A model generated the notes under the pieces. It saw only the letters and a list, made by a program, of their open reading frames with translations. It did not search any database and was not told where the DNA came from. A program made the position numbers and the translations under genes. Positions 42,501 to 51,192 of a stretch of DNA of 64,000 nucleotides are shown piece after piece (position 1 is the first letter of the stretch; every line of letters starts with the position of its first letter). The stretch is taken from NCBI GenBank assembly GCA_047967505.1, contig CM106539.1; one strand, written 5' to 3'. This DNA is from Dipteris shenzhenensis (lineage: Eukaryota > Polypodiophyta > Polypodiopsida > Gleicheniales).

Positions 42501-42890
42501 GAGGCTGAGTACAGGGGTGCAGCAATGGCTGCATGTGAGGTAGCTTGGTTACGGAAGCTACTTGTAGATATGGGACAGACAATTCATGCAGCAGTTGTCA
42601 TTCATTGTGACAACATTAGCAGCATCATGCTTGCTAATAACCCAGTTTATCATGCTAGAACGAAGCACATTGAGGTGCATTATCACTTTGTGAGAGAGAA
42701 GGTTCTAGCTGGTGAGATTGATCTTGCCTATGTCAGCACTGAGGAGCAGGTGGCTGATATTTTTACGAAGGCATTGGGTACCGAGAAGCTTCGCAGATTT
42801 AGGAGCTTGCTTGGTGTACGTGAGATGGATTTGAGCTTGAGGGGGAGTGTTGAGATATCAAGCTCTACCCCCGATATATCTCCTGGATGA
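39573..42890 (+). CDS. pol: Cop1 Pol: protease remainder, integrase, RT, RNase H
   Basis: 1105 codons without a stop. Protease remainder (residues 1-100), integrase zinc finger WHKCIGHVNIQRL...CEACQMGK (about 130-175), integrase core with IHSDVW, RSDGGGEY and NGVAERKN as the D-D-E set (about 195-300), GKE-like C-terminal region, RT from WEATMDEEMAAL (about 590) with QMDVKNAFLHGDL and the catalytic YVDDLIITG (about 772), RNase H with GYTDADWAGS, SSREAEY and HCDNISSIML (about 930-1040). The last 14 codons lie in the 3' LTR. All catalytic residues I can check are present; expression as a Gag-Pol fusion is blocked by the upstream lesions. Confidence 0.93.
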   Translation: MTSHGEWFHDVRNLDKPGYVETGDDTAHPITQVGKVPLAMQDGKTKYLADVLHVPKITKNLVSVGQMVEQGLQVRFNPDGCFVEDLKNKCRLVAKGNKNGRMFTLDVDMPEVKAAMFAHGRGVIADIEIWHKCIGHVNIQRLKSMQTKNIVAGLPKFRVEGMQKVCEACQMGKQARHAFPKNAKVSRRPLEVIHSDVWTTKAASIGGCHYYVTFIDDYTRKVWIYFMKHKSEVFSHFKAFKAMVEKEKGVHIKVLRSDGGGEYFSEEFCEYLKEQGIQRKYSCRSTPQQNGVAERKNRHITEVGRAILNEKNMPDYFWAEAVATTVYIMNRTPTAAVHGMMPEEMYTGQKPDISHLKVFGCIAYVHVPDEKRTKLDPKAEKCIFIGYALHQKGYRCYNPSTRKMQVSRDVVFDEMSSWYAPTVMVGDADAGNGNAAINAEQQSQALSGPRESSTSGSNAWTGRLRSSESSHGSPDSVVQVSHKGKEKVDHAPVFDVSASSSHVDGESSGSEMSLDEELGIPSVVTPGARKSRHDLKTPATDPVVRRSTRIKYPVDRLRYDGYTAHHYAYMVKVLEEPEPTCFEDAVGHKNWEATMDEEMAALDANHTWDLMPLPHDKKAIGCKWVYKVKHNADGSVSRYKARLVAKGFAQTYGIDYEETFSPVARMATVRAVIAMATAKGWSLHQMDVKNAFLHGDLQEEVYMMQPEGYEDNSQPDFVCRLRKALYGLKQAPRAWLDKIGQYLVTIGFQISNSDFSLYVKRTNRGIVLIVIYVDDLIITGDSDADINEVKLLLKQKFEMKDLGELRYFLGIEVIRSPSGIWLLQRQYGLDMLSKYGMTGCKPISVPLEQNVKLNAETGELLEDITMYRRIVGSLIYMTITRPDLSYAVGLVSQFMQAPRKPHLDAARRILRYVKSTLHYGLFYEAGCALQVHGYTDADWAGSVSDRRSTSGFMFSLGSGAISWSSKKQPTVALSSREAEYRGAAMAACEVAWLRKLLVDMGQTIHAAVVIHCDNISSIMLANNPVYHARTKHIEVHYHFVREKVLAGEIDLAYVSTEEQVADIFTKALGTEKLRRFRSLLGVREMDLSLRGSVEISSSTPDISPG

Positions 42891-43148
42891 CTATCATTTA
42901 TGTCACCGCCTATGTTAGTTGTACTCGTGGTGTAGTTAGACTACCACGTATGTTTTTGGTTTGGGTTCACATATGAACCACGTATTCTAGGATTTGACAT
43001 ATAGGGTATTTCCCTCTTCTATTGTATTATTGTTGTCGTGTGCAAAAGTGAAGAAAGGCTTCACCCTCCAACCTTGTGTCCTCTCTCTTTTGTGTGTTGT
43101 GAAGAAAGCTGAACTTGAGTCTCCTATCTCTCTCCCTTATTCTTTACA
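42848..43148 (+). repeat. Cop1 3' LTR
   Basis: 301 bp; its first 43 bases encode the end of Pol. It is followed by the TSD ATCTA and then LINE-B1 resumes. Confidence 0.95.
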
Positions 43149-44250
43149 ATCTAGCTGTCTGTCCCCGCGGGATCCACTTGAAACCCAAAAACCTCCCCCA
43201 CTGTGAGCACGCCTCGGGGTTTGTGAGAAAACCAACTGATTTGTTCCAATTGATTTTCGCACCGGCTGCCGAACAGAAGACCTCTAGGGCCATCCTCACC
43301 CTCTCCAGCATCATCTCATCATCCTGGACATACAGTGCTATGTCATCTGCATACTCTAAGTCCAGGAGCTCCGTATCCCGAAGGTAGTATGTCATAGCCT
43401 CGGTGAAGAAGAGAAACAGGTAAGGAGCAAGGGGGCAACCCTGACGCACTGATCTCTCCAAACAAAATCGCTCTCCCATCCTGCCGCCGATGATGACCTT
43501 GCTAGAAGCTGTCCTGTATAATGCTGAAATACCCTGAATCCATCCTGCTGGGAAACCTAGTCGCTCCAGAGTACCCTCCAGAAAGGACCAGTCCACTCGA
43601 TCGTAGGCCTTCTCAAAGTCGAGAAGTAGGATGGCTAACTGTGACCCACTATGCTGAGCCCACTCCGCCGCCTCTGAGAAGGTGAAGACATTATCCAGGA
43701 TACTGCGATCCTGGACAAAGCCTATCTGAGTGTCATGAATGAGGTATGGAAGTAGAGGCCGAACTCTGGCGCTGATCATCTTGGCAAGGATTTTGTAGGC
43801 AGTGGTGAGGAGGGTGATCGGGCGCCACTGACGGATCTCCTGTCGATCTCCTCCCTTCGGGATGAGGCAAATCAGTCCCGAGGAGAGGCTCTCTGGCATA
43901 TATCCGCTGCTAAAAATCCTCTGGAGGGCTGCTAGGAGGGGCTGATGGATCTGATTCCAAAAGGAGGTGAAGAAAGCTCGAGATAGCCCATCCTCGCTAG
44001 GGCATTTCTGCCTGTCGATGGCCATCAAGGCCTCCAACATCTCGTCTGTAGTGAACGGTGCCAACAACGTCACCTGCATGCTGGGTTGGACCAGGGATCG
44101 AATGTGCCTCCACACCTCCTCGCGGGAGCGTCGAGTGCGAGGGGCAAGCTGCTCCTGCTGGAAAAGAGTCCTGTAGAAGTCAGTAGCCAACCCCAAGACC
44201 TCACCCGGATCAATAACGATGTGCCCCTCTGCTGTCCTAAGACTCCGTAG
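43149..44250 (-). pseudogene. LINE-B1 reverse transcriptase (N-terminal part)
   Basis: A frame of about 350 codons open from 44196 to the Cop1 junction. RT motifs in order: KCPSEDGLSRAFFTSFWNQI, LICLIPKGGDRQEIRQWRPI, LIHDTQIGFVQDRSILDN, ILLLDFEKAYDRVDWSFLEG, SVRQGCPLAPYLFLFFTEA, LEYADDIALYV (catalytic YADD, about 43350), AGAKINWNKSVGF. This is the best preserved LINE RT in the window. It would make cDNA from a nicked target. Cop1 cuts it in the thumb. Confidence 0.88.
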
Positions 44251-45480
44251 CTAATCACCTGCTACTCTCTGGCCATGTGTCCTGAAGAACTCCCTGCACA
44301 TCCGGTCTCCCTTCTGAGCCCAAAAAGAGAGAGAGGCATGATAGGAAAACTTTGAATGGCGCTGGAGAGTCTCCTCAAGAAGGGCTCTGGCTAGGGCTCT
44401 GGCTTGAAGGGCCTGGATCTGAAGCTCCTCCGAGCCCGGGGCTGCCTGCTGGAGTCGCTGAATGGAAGCGAGGTCCCTACGAAGAGCTCTCTCTCTGCCC
44501 CACCACTCCTGTCAAACCTGAAGGGCTGCAAGCTGGCAAATCTAATTGGACTCCTGCAAAGCCTGTGCCACCGAATCAACTAGATCCATGCACTCGCCCC
44601 AATCTCTGTCCCATAGGCTACCGATACTGCTGCGCACGTCCTCCCTCAAGAATATGGAGTCGGGAATCCGGCACGAACGGGAAGGGACTGAACTATCGAG
44701 TCTAATGATAAGAGCATAGGTGCATGGTCGAAAAGTGTCATCCCTGATACTATACCTGCCTGACCGCCTCTGCTGATGGCCCAATCAGTGACATAAAATC
44801 TATCCAGTCTCTCCAGGAGTCTGCCTCCTTCCCTGCGGAAGCCCCATGACAAGTCCAAGCTCCCATGCCAACGACAGAAGGACGGGTCTCTCCAGCTATC
44901 CCTACCTCTTGTCGCAAAGATAAAGGAGTCCCAAGTGGACTGCTCTGCCTGAGACATACCTGTAAACTCTGGTCCTCTGCACTGCTGGTCCTCCAAGGTC
45001 TCCAGATTGTTGAAGTCACCTCCAACAATCCAAGAATCCATGTCTGGGAGAATCCCTGTGAGTGTCCTCCAGAAGGTGGCTCTGCATCGGAGGTCTGTGG
45101 GTGCATAGATGTTGAGGATTCCTATTCTGGAACCCTCCAACTCCAGGCCTACCCAAAGGTCACGGCTTGGGATCAACGTGCCATGACCAAAAACTCCCTA
45201 GGCTAACTGCTCGCACACGGAAGTACAGACACCGCCACTCCTACCCTGTGTGCCAATCGAGGGCTCCCAATAAGTGTGAGAGCATCTAGGGAGAATCTTC
45301 CCGTAGCTACGGGAATGAGCCACAGAAAGCTTGTGCTCCTGGAGCAAAAGTATATCCAAGCGACCAATCACTGCTGGCAGAAGTTCCTGTCTCAAAATGA
45401 GCTTCCTAGGACCACGGGTGTGAGAAGAATGAAACTCGTTCACATTCCAGGAGACAAGGTGTAGGCTCATGGTGAGGACT
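44251..45480 (-). pseudogene. LINE-B1 APE-type endonuclease and linker
   Basis: Begins MSLHLVSWNVNEFHSS at 45470. Catalytic-type motifs: SWNV, LLLQEHKLS (Glu), GILNIYAPTDL, DSWIVGGDFNNLET (GGDFN), DRFYVTDW, FDHAPMLLSL (terminal D-H). The linker to RT is broken near 44640-44300. It would nick target DNA. Frame change near 45190; EN is otherwise nearly complete. Confidence 0.85.
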
Positions 45481-46407
45481 GGTAGGCTGCAAACAACTGT
45501 CTGCTCGTGGTAGATGTCGATGAAGAAGCTGACATTTCGGAGTGGAGGCGTTGACGCTTATGAGAAGGTTTGGAGGGAGAGGCGGGGTCGTCCTGCCCAT
45601 TCTTCAACACCTTTAGCAAAGGCGAGAGGCCTTTGGTGCCATGAACAAATGCTTTCTCGAGCCAACTCGAGATCTCTGAAGTAGTCATCCCGTAGAAGGC
45701 TCAGAGTTTCTAAGGGGTCCAGGCTCTGACATCCTGGGGGAGGGGCCACGACAGAGGGGGCCTAAGGATCACAATCAATCTGAAGCATTTGGCGGCGCAA
45801 CGCCACCGTAGGCGCACGTCACCCTCGGACCACTGAGTCTCGAGAAGCTGTCCATCGGACGGGCCTATCCAGGAGCAAACCTAAGCGTGCGTCTGCTCTT
45901 TGAGAGCCTCCCAGACCGAATCGTCTATCCAAGTCTCGGTGCCGTCGCTGAGGAATGTGAAAGCAAAGCTAGGGCCATCCCTCGGGGCCAAGGCTGCGAT
46001 CTTCCCATCCGCTCCTTTGCGGAGTAGGAAGATACTGATGTCGAGACAAGCAGGAAAGGTCCCAAGGTCGGCCACATCCAAGTAGTCCCATGGGCCAGAT
46101 CTGTAAAAGTCACGAGGAAGCTCTCTCTCCTGAAGCTGAGGCCCACCAGAGTCTGCAACTGAGGGGCTAGCAGACAGGGAAGACTACTCTAGTGGTGGTG
46201 TAGAATCAGGGTGTCCTGCCTGTGGAGGGGAAGGGGGTGGCAGCTGGGGGGTAGGCAACTCAGACTCCACGGAGGCGACTAGCGAGGGGGGAGGAGGAGG
46301 GGGAGTGGGGGCTGCCCGCGGCTGAGGAACCATCGGTACAGCTGACACTGCAGGAAAGCTGAGAGAGGCGGGGGGGGGATGGGGTTGCACCTGGGACTGG
46401 GGCTGAA
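45481..46407 (-). pseudogene. LINE-B1 ORF1, C-terminal part
   Basis: The proline-rich stretch 46441-46184 crosses into the TRG2 end; then a conserved tail (45750-45560) with SLDPLETLSLLRDDYFRD and SSWLEKAFVHGTKGLSPLLK, shared with LINE-B2. The function of this tail is unknown. It is followed at once by ORF2. Confidence 0.7.
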
Positions 46408-46696
46408 TGTTGGGATATCTCAAGGTGTATGCCTCAGGCACACCTTATGTTTCTATGTGTGAGTGCTAGAGGCACAGTTAGGTGCCCACAAGCACAGTTA
46501 GGTGGTGGAAAAGCCACATAGGATGATTGAGTGAATCTAGGAGCAGATTGAGGAGATGATTGTGGAGCTTTGAGGTCATCAGTGATGTCAGTGACCTTGT
46601 ATGAGGTGCCTACTTAAGGACCTCTTTCTTCTTCATTCTATAAGCAAGTATTCTGATTTTGTGTCCACTCTACTCTTTCCTTTCAGTATTCCAACA
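46408..46696 (+). repeat. TRG2 5' LTR
   Basis: 289 bp, mate of 48756-49044, and closely similar to the TRG1 LTRs. Confidence 0.9.
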
Positions 46697-46710
46697 TGGT
46701 ATCAGAGCCC

Positions 46711-47549
46711 TTTGATCCCTTGAGCCCATTTCTGCCACATCATCATCTTCTTCTTCATCTTCTTCTTCTCCATTTTCCTCTTTCTTCCCAAAATCTTTGA
46801 GAGCTTGGTTCTCCATCTACAAACAACCATTGCCCAAACCCTCTGAGCTGAAAACTCCTCTAGTATGGGCGAACTTCCACCTGCAAGAAATTGAAGAAAA
46901 AACGTCTGTGGTGGCTGCCATTCTCCAAACAGCGAATTTCTTATGTTGCTCAATACTCCCTGTCTGCTCCACCATTGCCTCAGCCCTCTTAGGAGTAGAT
47001 GGGCGACCTCAAGACAAAGATTTTGAGCCATTTTTCAGGTCATTTGGTTCAGTAACGAGGGAGAAATCGTCAAAACTCAGTTTCAGCTGTAGCAACTCTC
47101 CCGGGCAAAAGTGCACACCATTTCGTCCAACCTCTGTGCTGGACCTTCTCTGGTATATGAGCTTTCTTTTGCTTCAGAAAGCCCTCTTTTCCTTGCTTTG
47201 AAGAGTGAGCTACAAGCCCTCCAAGTTCAGCTCTCTAGTTTTGACAGTTTTGACATACTTTTGAAAATGATGCTACATAAAATGCTACTCTAGCATTTCT
47301 AGTCTTTTGAAGTTTTCAATAACTTCACTACAAGTGTTGCTTCAGTTTTGTTTTGACTTGCTAGACCTGGTTGTGATTGGAAAGTGTTTATTTCATTCAC
47401 TTCTATGAAGCATGCAAAAAGTAGCATCATTGTTTGAAAAGTAGTCACTACTATTTGCTACATCAAGTGCCTATACTTTAAAAGTATTTCAGTTCTTTTT
47501 GCCTTGTAAGAGAGTTAGACACTGCCCAATATCTGGGTTAGACCCTCTC
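46711..47549 (+). other. TRG2 leader
   Basis: About 840 bp. Contains an open stretch of 134 codons (46797-47201) that has no conserved counterpart in TRG1, so I do not call a gene. Confidence 0.5.
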
Positions 47550-48380
47550 ATGGCTACTTTATATAATCTTGAGAAGTTCAATGGAAAGGGCTTCCATACA
47601 TGGCAAATGAAGGTAAAATTTGCATTAATGCGGGAGAACTTATGGGGACTTGTCAAACCTACTCCTACCGCTTCTTCTATGGCCTCAAATGCTGGAGAAT
47701 CTTCAGCTCCGACACGACCGGCAAGGGATCCAGCAAGAGAAGAAAAAGCATATGGTATAATTGCTTTAGCTTTGGGTGATGATTACATACATCATATATC
47801 TGACTTGGAGTCTCCATCGGAAGCATGGCAGAAGCTAGATTTGATTTTTGGTGCAAGCTCTCACATATCTAAACTATCACTTAAAATCTCTTTCTTTGAA
47901 TTAAAGATGGCAAGTGATACTACTTTAGCTGCTCATGTCAACTATATGCGGAGTCTTATGACTCAGTTAGCTTCTATCAACTCTCCTATCACCCCTGATG
48001 ATGCTATGGCAGTACTACTTAAGAGTATGCCTGAAAGTTTTGATCACATTGTAAGCACTTTGAAGAATCTTCCCAATCCAAACCTTGAAGGCATTATCTC
48101 AGCTCTCCAAGAAGAAGAAAGACATATGGAGTTAAGGAAAGGCAATGACACTGCTTATATTATGAAATTCCAGAAGGGCAAGTATTCTCCTTGCAATCAC
48201 TGTGGAAAGACAAATCACCTTTCAAAGGACTGCTTCAAAGTTAATCCATGCAAGCACTGTGGCAAAAACAACCATAGTGAGAAGTTTTGCAGAGACAAAG
48301 CAAAGACAGAAAATGCAAATCTACTTACAGTGAATTTGCCTCCACAAGATGAGGCATCCCATGAAGATTATGCATTTTAA
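47550..48380 (+). CDS. gag: TRG2 Gag protein
   Basis: Intact, 276 codons from ATG 47550 (MATLYNLEKFNGKGF). UBN2-like copia Gag with EEKAYGIIALALGDDYIHHI, SPSEAWQKLDLIFGASSHIS, INSPITPDDAMAVLLKSMPE, then two CCHC knuckles CNHCGKTNHLSKDC and CKHCGKNNHSEKFC and a short acidic tail ending HEDYAF. Protein identity to TRG1 Gag is very high by eye up to the second knuckle, while the leaders differ more. That pattern suggests selection on the protein during the family's spread. Confidence 0.9.
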   Translation: MATLYNLEKFNGKGFHTWQMKVKFALMRENLWGLVKPTPTASSMASNAGESSAPTRPARDPAREEKAYGIIALALGDDYIHHISDLESPSEAWQKLDLIFGASSHISKLSLKISFFELKMASDTTLAAHVNYMRSLMTQLASINSPITPDDAMAVLLKSMPESFDHIVSTLKNLPNPNLEGIISALQEEERHMELRKGNDTAYIMKFQKGKYSPCNHCGKTNHLSKDCFKVNPCKHCGKNNHSEKFCRDKAKTENANLLTVNLPPQDEASHEDYAF

Positions 48381-48755
48381 ATCATCTCTATGTATGCTCC
48401 AGATCTCTCTTTTTATGTCAAGGTACTCAGCCTGGATAGTCCTCCAAAATGAATGAAAATAAATTATTGTGTGTTGTGTGTTTTGTAAACACCTCTGGTC
48501 ACCTTATGATGTAGGCCATGTGTATGTTTTGTTCCATGGTACCTCCTACAGACATTGTGTGCATGTACATGTAGGGGAGATAACCATTGGAAGGTCTGTT
48601 TGTATCCCTTTCTGTTTACCTTACACCCAAGGGAACCCTTGCTAGCATGAGAACCTAGCCATAGATTAATCCTTGACCACCATGAGATGGCATGAGAAAC
48701 TATGAGACTAGATGTATCCTTGACATAGCCTGAGGCATTTCCTTGAGGGGGGGTT
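48381..48755 (+). other. TRG2 3' untranslated region
   Basis: About 375 bp between gag stop and 3' LTR. No RT or RNase H motif, ending in the polypurine tract. Conserved with TRG1 23570-23872. Confidence 0.7.
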
Positions 48756-49044
48756 TGTTGGGATATCTCAAGGTGTATGCCTCAGGCACACCTTATGTTT
48801 CTATGTGTGAGTGCTAGAGGCACAGTTAGGTGCCCACAAGCACAGTTAGGTGGTGGAAAAGCCACATAGGATGATTGAGTGAATCTAGGAGCAGATTGAG
48901 GAGATGATTGTGGAGCTTTGAGGTCATCAGTGATGTCAGTGACCTTGTATGAGGTGCCTACTTAAGGACCTCTTTCTTCTTCATTCTATAAGCAAGTATT
49001 CTGATTTTGTGTCCACTCTACTCTTTCCTTTCAGTATTCCAACA
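48756..49044 (+). repeat. TRG2 3' LTR
   Basis: 289 bp, ends TATTCCAACA and is followed by the second TSD copy. Confidence 0.9.
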
Positions 49045-49049
49045 CTAAA

Positions 49050-50147
49050 AAGAAAGAGGAGGAGACTGAAGAGGAAGAGGCGGGGGCTGAAGCTATGGGT
49101 CGGGAGGAGGGGGTGTGATTGGGGAAGGGGCTGGGACTGAGTGGAAGGGGGCGGGGGAGCGGAGGAGAGGGGGATTTGAGGCTGTGGAGGGTGGGCTACC
49201 ATCGAAGAAGAAGCTCTCCCAGGACCCTGGGATGGCTGCCTGTCAGGTCTCTGAGGTGCTGCTGCAGGTTGGGTAACCTCTGCCTCCTTGCCTTTTTTAG
49301 AAATCTTCTTATTCTTTCCGCTTTTCCTTCTGCCAACCGCCAGCTAACTCTGGACCGGACTCAGGCTGCCTCTGCTCCTCCTGACGTGGCTGCCCGGAGG
49401 GGGGGGGAGGGGGCGGAGGGGGAGGGGGCGGGGGGGGCCGAGATGAATTGGTGAATCGTGGACAAATAGCAGCCAGGTGCCCAAAGCCGTGACACCTCAA
49501 GCACTGGCCTGGCTGTCCCTGTGACTACCATGCTCTGTCTGGGTGATGCTGCCTGCATCTGTCACGATCTCGATCATGGCAGGGAGAGTCGTAGGGTCCG
49601 CCACAGCCACACAGACTCGGGGGGCTCCTACCATATTCACCGCGTGGGTGAAAGTGTCATGCATAACCCAGCCAAAGTGGGAGCCCAGGTCCCTAACAAT
49701 CGGCCGCAGCTCAGTTAGCAAGACCTGGAAAAACTAGCATCACTGGATGGCGAGGTATGCGGAACCGAGCATCAAAATCCGCTGCACTGAATCCACGGTA
49801 CCAAGGGACTATCATAATGATCTTTCCATCCACAGAAGTGGGGGAACCAGCACAATCAGGTTGCTTGTAGCTTTTGCATTGGAGAGTTTGAGCCAGAAGA
49901 TGCCCCTTCCCATAAGGGCCACCTCCTCAATGTGGCCGTCCTCTAACATGAGAGTGGATTGGAGATAGTCCTTGATGGCTGATCTAGAGGGGGAATGTCC
50001 AATGACTCTGCCATAGATAGAGGTAAGGGCAAAGTCATTGGCAACCTCCTGAACCCGAGACGATTGTTGCTCTGTCAAGATAACGCGGTTGGCATCTGGA
50101 GAGGGAGGGTCCGACTGGGCCTCTGGTTCTGGGCAGGGAGCCGCCAT
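49050..50147 (-). pseudogene. LINE-B1 ORF1, N-terminal part
   Basis: ATG 50147 (MAAPCPEPEAQSDPP); an in-frame ATG lies upstream. Residues 20-100: VILTEQQSSRVQEVANDFAL, YGRVIGHSPSRSAIKDYLQ, VALMGRGIFWLKLSN; then an ELRPIVRDLGSHFGWVMHDTF segment, together a DUF4283-like domain. A knuckle MRCHGFGHLAAICPRF (CCHC with its first Cys seen in another frame) lies near 49500-49450, then a run of prolines. Frameshifted near 49740. TRG2 is inserted downstream of the knuckle. Confidence 0.75.
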
Positions 50148-50209
50148 ACCGCCAAAGCAAACTGCGAGACCTCCGATGAAGAAGAGGCTGCCACCCAAAA
50201 AGGGGGGGG

Positions 50210-50698
50210 ATAGATGCGGGGGGTGGAGCCTGGGTGTGATGAAGAAGGGTGCGGCAAAACGGGGCGATGTGAGTCAGGTAGGGAAAGTGGAGGCACAGGC
50301 GAGGGCGGAGGCGGAGGGCGGGAAGGTTTGAGGATGGAGGGCGGGTGGGGTGAGGAGGCGAGGGCGGGGGACGGCTGGGGTGGGGTGGGGTGGGACGGGG
50401 TGGGAGGGCAGTAGGGGGTGGGGCGGAAGGGCGAGAGGGGCAAAGGGGCGGGGTGGAAGGGCGAGAGGGGCGGGGGGCAGGCGTAGTGAGGGGGCGGGGT
50501 GAAGCGAGGGGTGGGGGAGAGTGAAGCGAGGGGGCGGGGGGCAAGCGAAGCGAGGGGGTGGGGGAGGGCGAAGTGAGGGGGCAGGGTGAGGCGGAGAGGC
50601 GAGGGGGCAGGGTGAGGCAGAGAGGCGAGGGGGGGTGAGGCGTAGCGAAGGGGCAGGGTAAGGCGGAGTGGTGCAGGGGGTGAGGGCAGAGAGGCGAG
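50210..50698 (-). promoter_or_regulatory. polypyrimidine 5'UTR of LINE-B1
   Basis: On plus it is GAGGGGCGGGGTGAAGCGAG-like; the sense strand of the LINE is C/T-rich. It matches the 5'UTR style of LINE-B2. Proline-rich frames through it are artefacts. Confidence 0.55.
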
Positions 50699-51192
50699 AA
50701 TCCTTGCCCACTTCCACTAGCCATGAGAGCAATTATTTTTTATAAAGAAGAGTTGTTGCAACTTCAGATGGACGTGGAGTTTGAGAGCTTTACTACACTT
50801 TTCTCACACATTCATGGATCCCATCCTTCTAGATTACATGCTAGGTATTGGTTGCTTGTGGCCATACCTTCAGACCTCGGCCCTTGCCTCTCATATGTTT
50901 GTTTGTTGGGATGTGTTTTTTTTCTAGTGGTTTTGTCTCCATGAGCCCATGAGCACTGTGCTCAAGGCTAGCCTGCTTCCTTTAGGGCCATCGAAGGTCT
51001 TTTTGACACCGTTTACCTTTGGATTTGATCCAATGGAGGAGGAAAGTCGGGTCACATCGCTAGTCAAGTTCCCTAGCCTCCCCTAGGTTTATCATCGGCG
51101 GCTCCTCGCCATGATTGGAGTCTCTTTTGGAGTGGTCATAGAGATCCCCCCTTCCCTGGTTTGCCATCTACCATAGCAGAGGTAGCCAAGTC
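50699..51192 (+). mobile_element. LINE-A4, right part (ORF1)
   Basis: Continues LINE-A4 from 35555. The peptide YKEELLQLQMDVEFESFTT, HGSHPSRLHARYWLLVAIPSD parallels LINE-A2 ORF1. The alignment ends at GCAGAGGTAGCCAAG (about 51175-51190; LINE-A2 has GCAGAGGCAACCAAG), exactly where the hAT-like end begins. Confidence 0.8.

Larger units (their letters stand above)
37657..43148 (+). mobile_element. Cop1, very young Ty1-copia retrotransposon
   Basis: A 5492-bp element with 301-bp LTRs (37657-37957 and 42848-43148, TGTTGAG...TTTACA) and a perfect TSD ATCTA (37652-37656 and 43149-43153). Comparing the LTRs I see one difference (CAAATATG / CACATATG). Primer site TGGTATCAGAGC at 37958-37969; purine tract TTGAGGGGGAG just before the 3' LTR. 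Gag, PR, IN, RT and RNase H are present in copia order. Two lesions are visible, a stop in gag and a one-base frame change in PR; pol is otherwise open for 1105 codons. Confidence 0.95.
46408..49044 (+). mobile_element. TRG2, second gag-only copia-type element
   Basis: 289-bp LTRs at 46408-46696 and 48756-49044 with the same ends as TRG1. Primer site TGGTATCAGAGCCC at 46697, purine tract CTTGAGGGGGGG before the 3' LTR. Flanks are CTGAA (46403-46407) and CTAAA (49045-49049), a TSD with one mismatch. LINE-B2 has the matching uninterrupted sequence (GGGACTGGGGCTGAAGAGG near 54290), a paralogous empty site. One Gag gene only, in the same layout as TRG1. Confidence 0.92.
35556..50698 (-). mobile_element. 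LINE-B1, full-length LINE carrying two insertions
   Basis: A minus-strand LINE flanked by AATTCTTGCCCACTT (35541-35555) and AATCCTTGCCCACTT (50699-50713), a 15-bp TSD with one mismatch. On minus: GA-complement polypyrimidine 5'UTR (50698-50210), ORF1 (from 50147), ORF2 with EN (45470-44600), RT (44250-37090) and zf-RVT (36420-36150), 3'UTR and A tail (T run at 35554-35563). TRG2 interrupts ORF1 and Cop1 interrupts the RT domain. Native length is about 7 kb. It is inserted in LINE-A4. Confidence 0.9.

Noticed and set aside
46797-47201. 134-codon frame in the TRG2 leader
   Set aside because: Not conserved in TRG1, no motif, and lies in the untranslated leader.
50035-50732. Long proline-rich minus-strand frames
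   Set aside because: Same composition effect in the LINE-B1 polypyrimidine 5'UTR; overlapping open frames in different registers.
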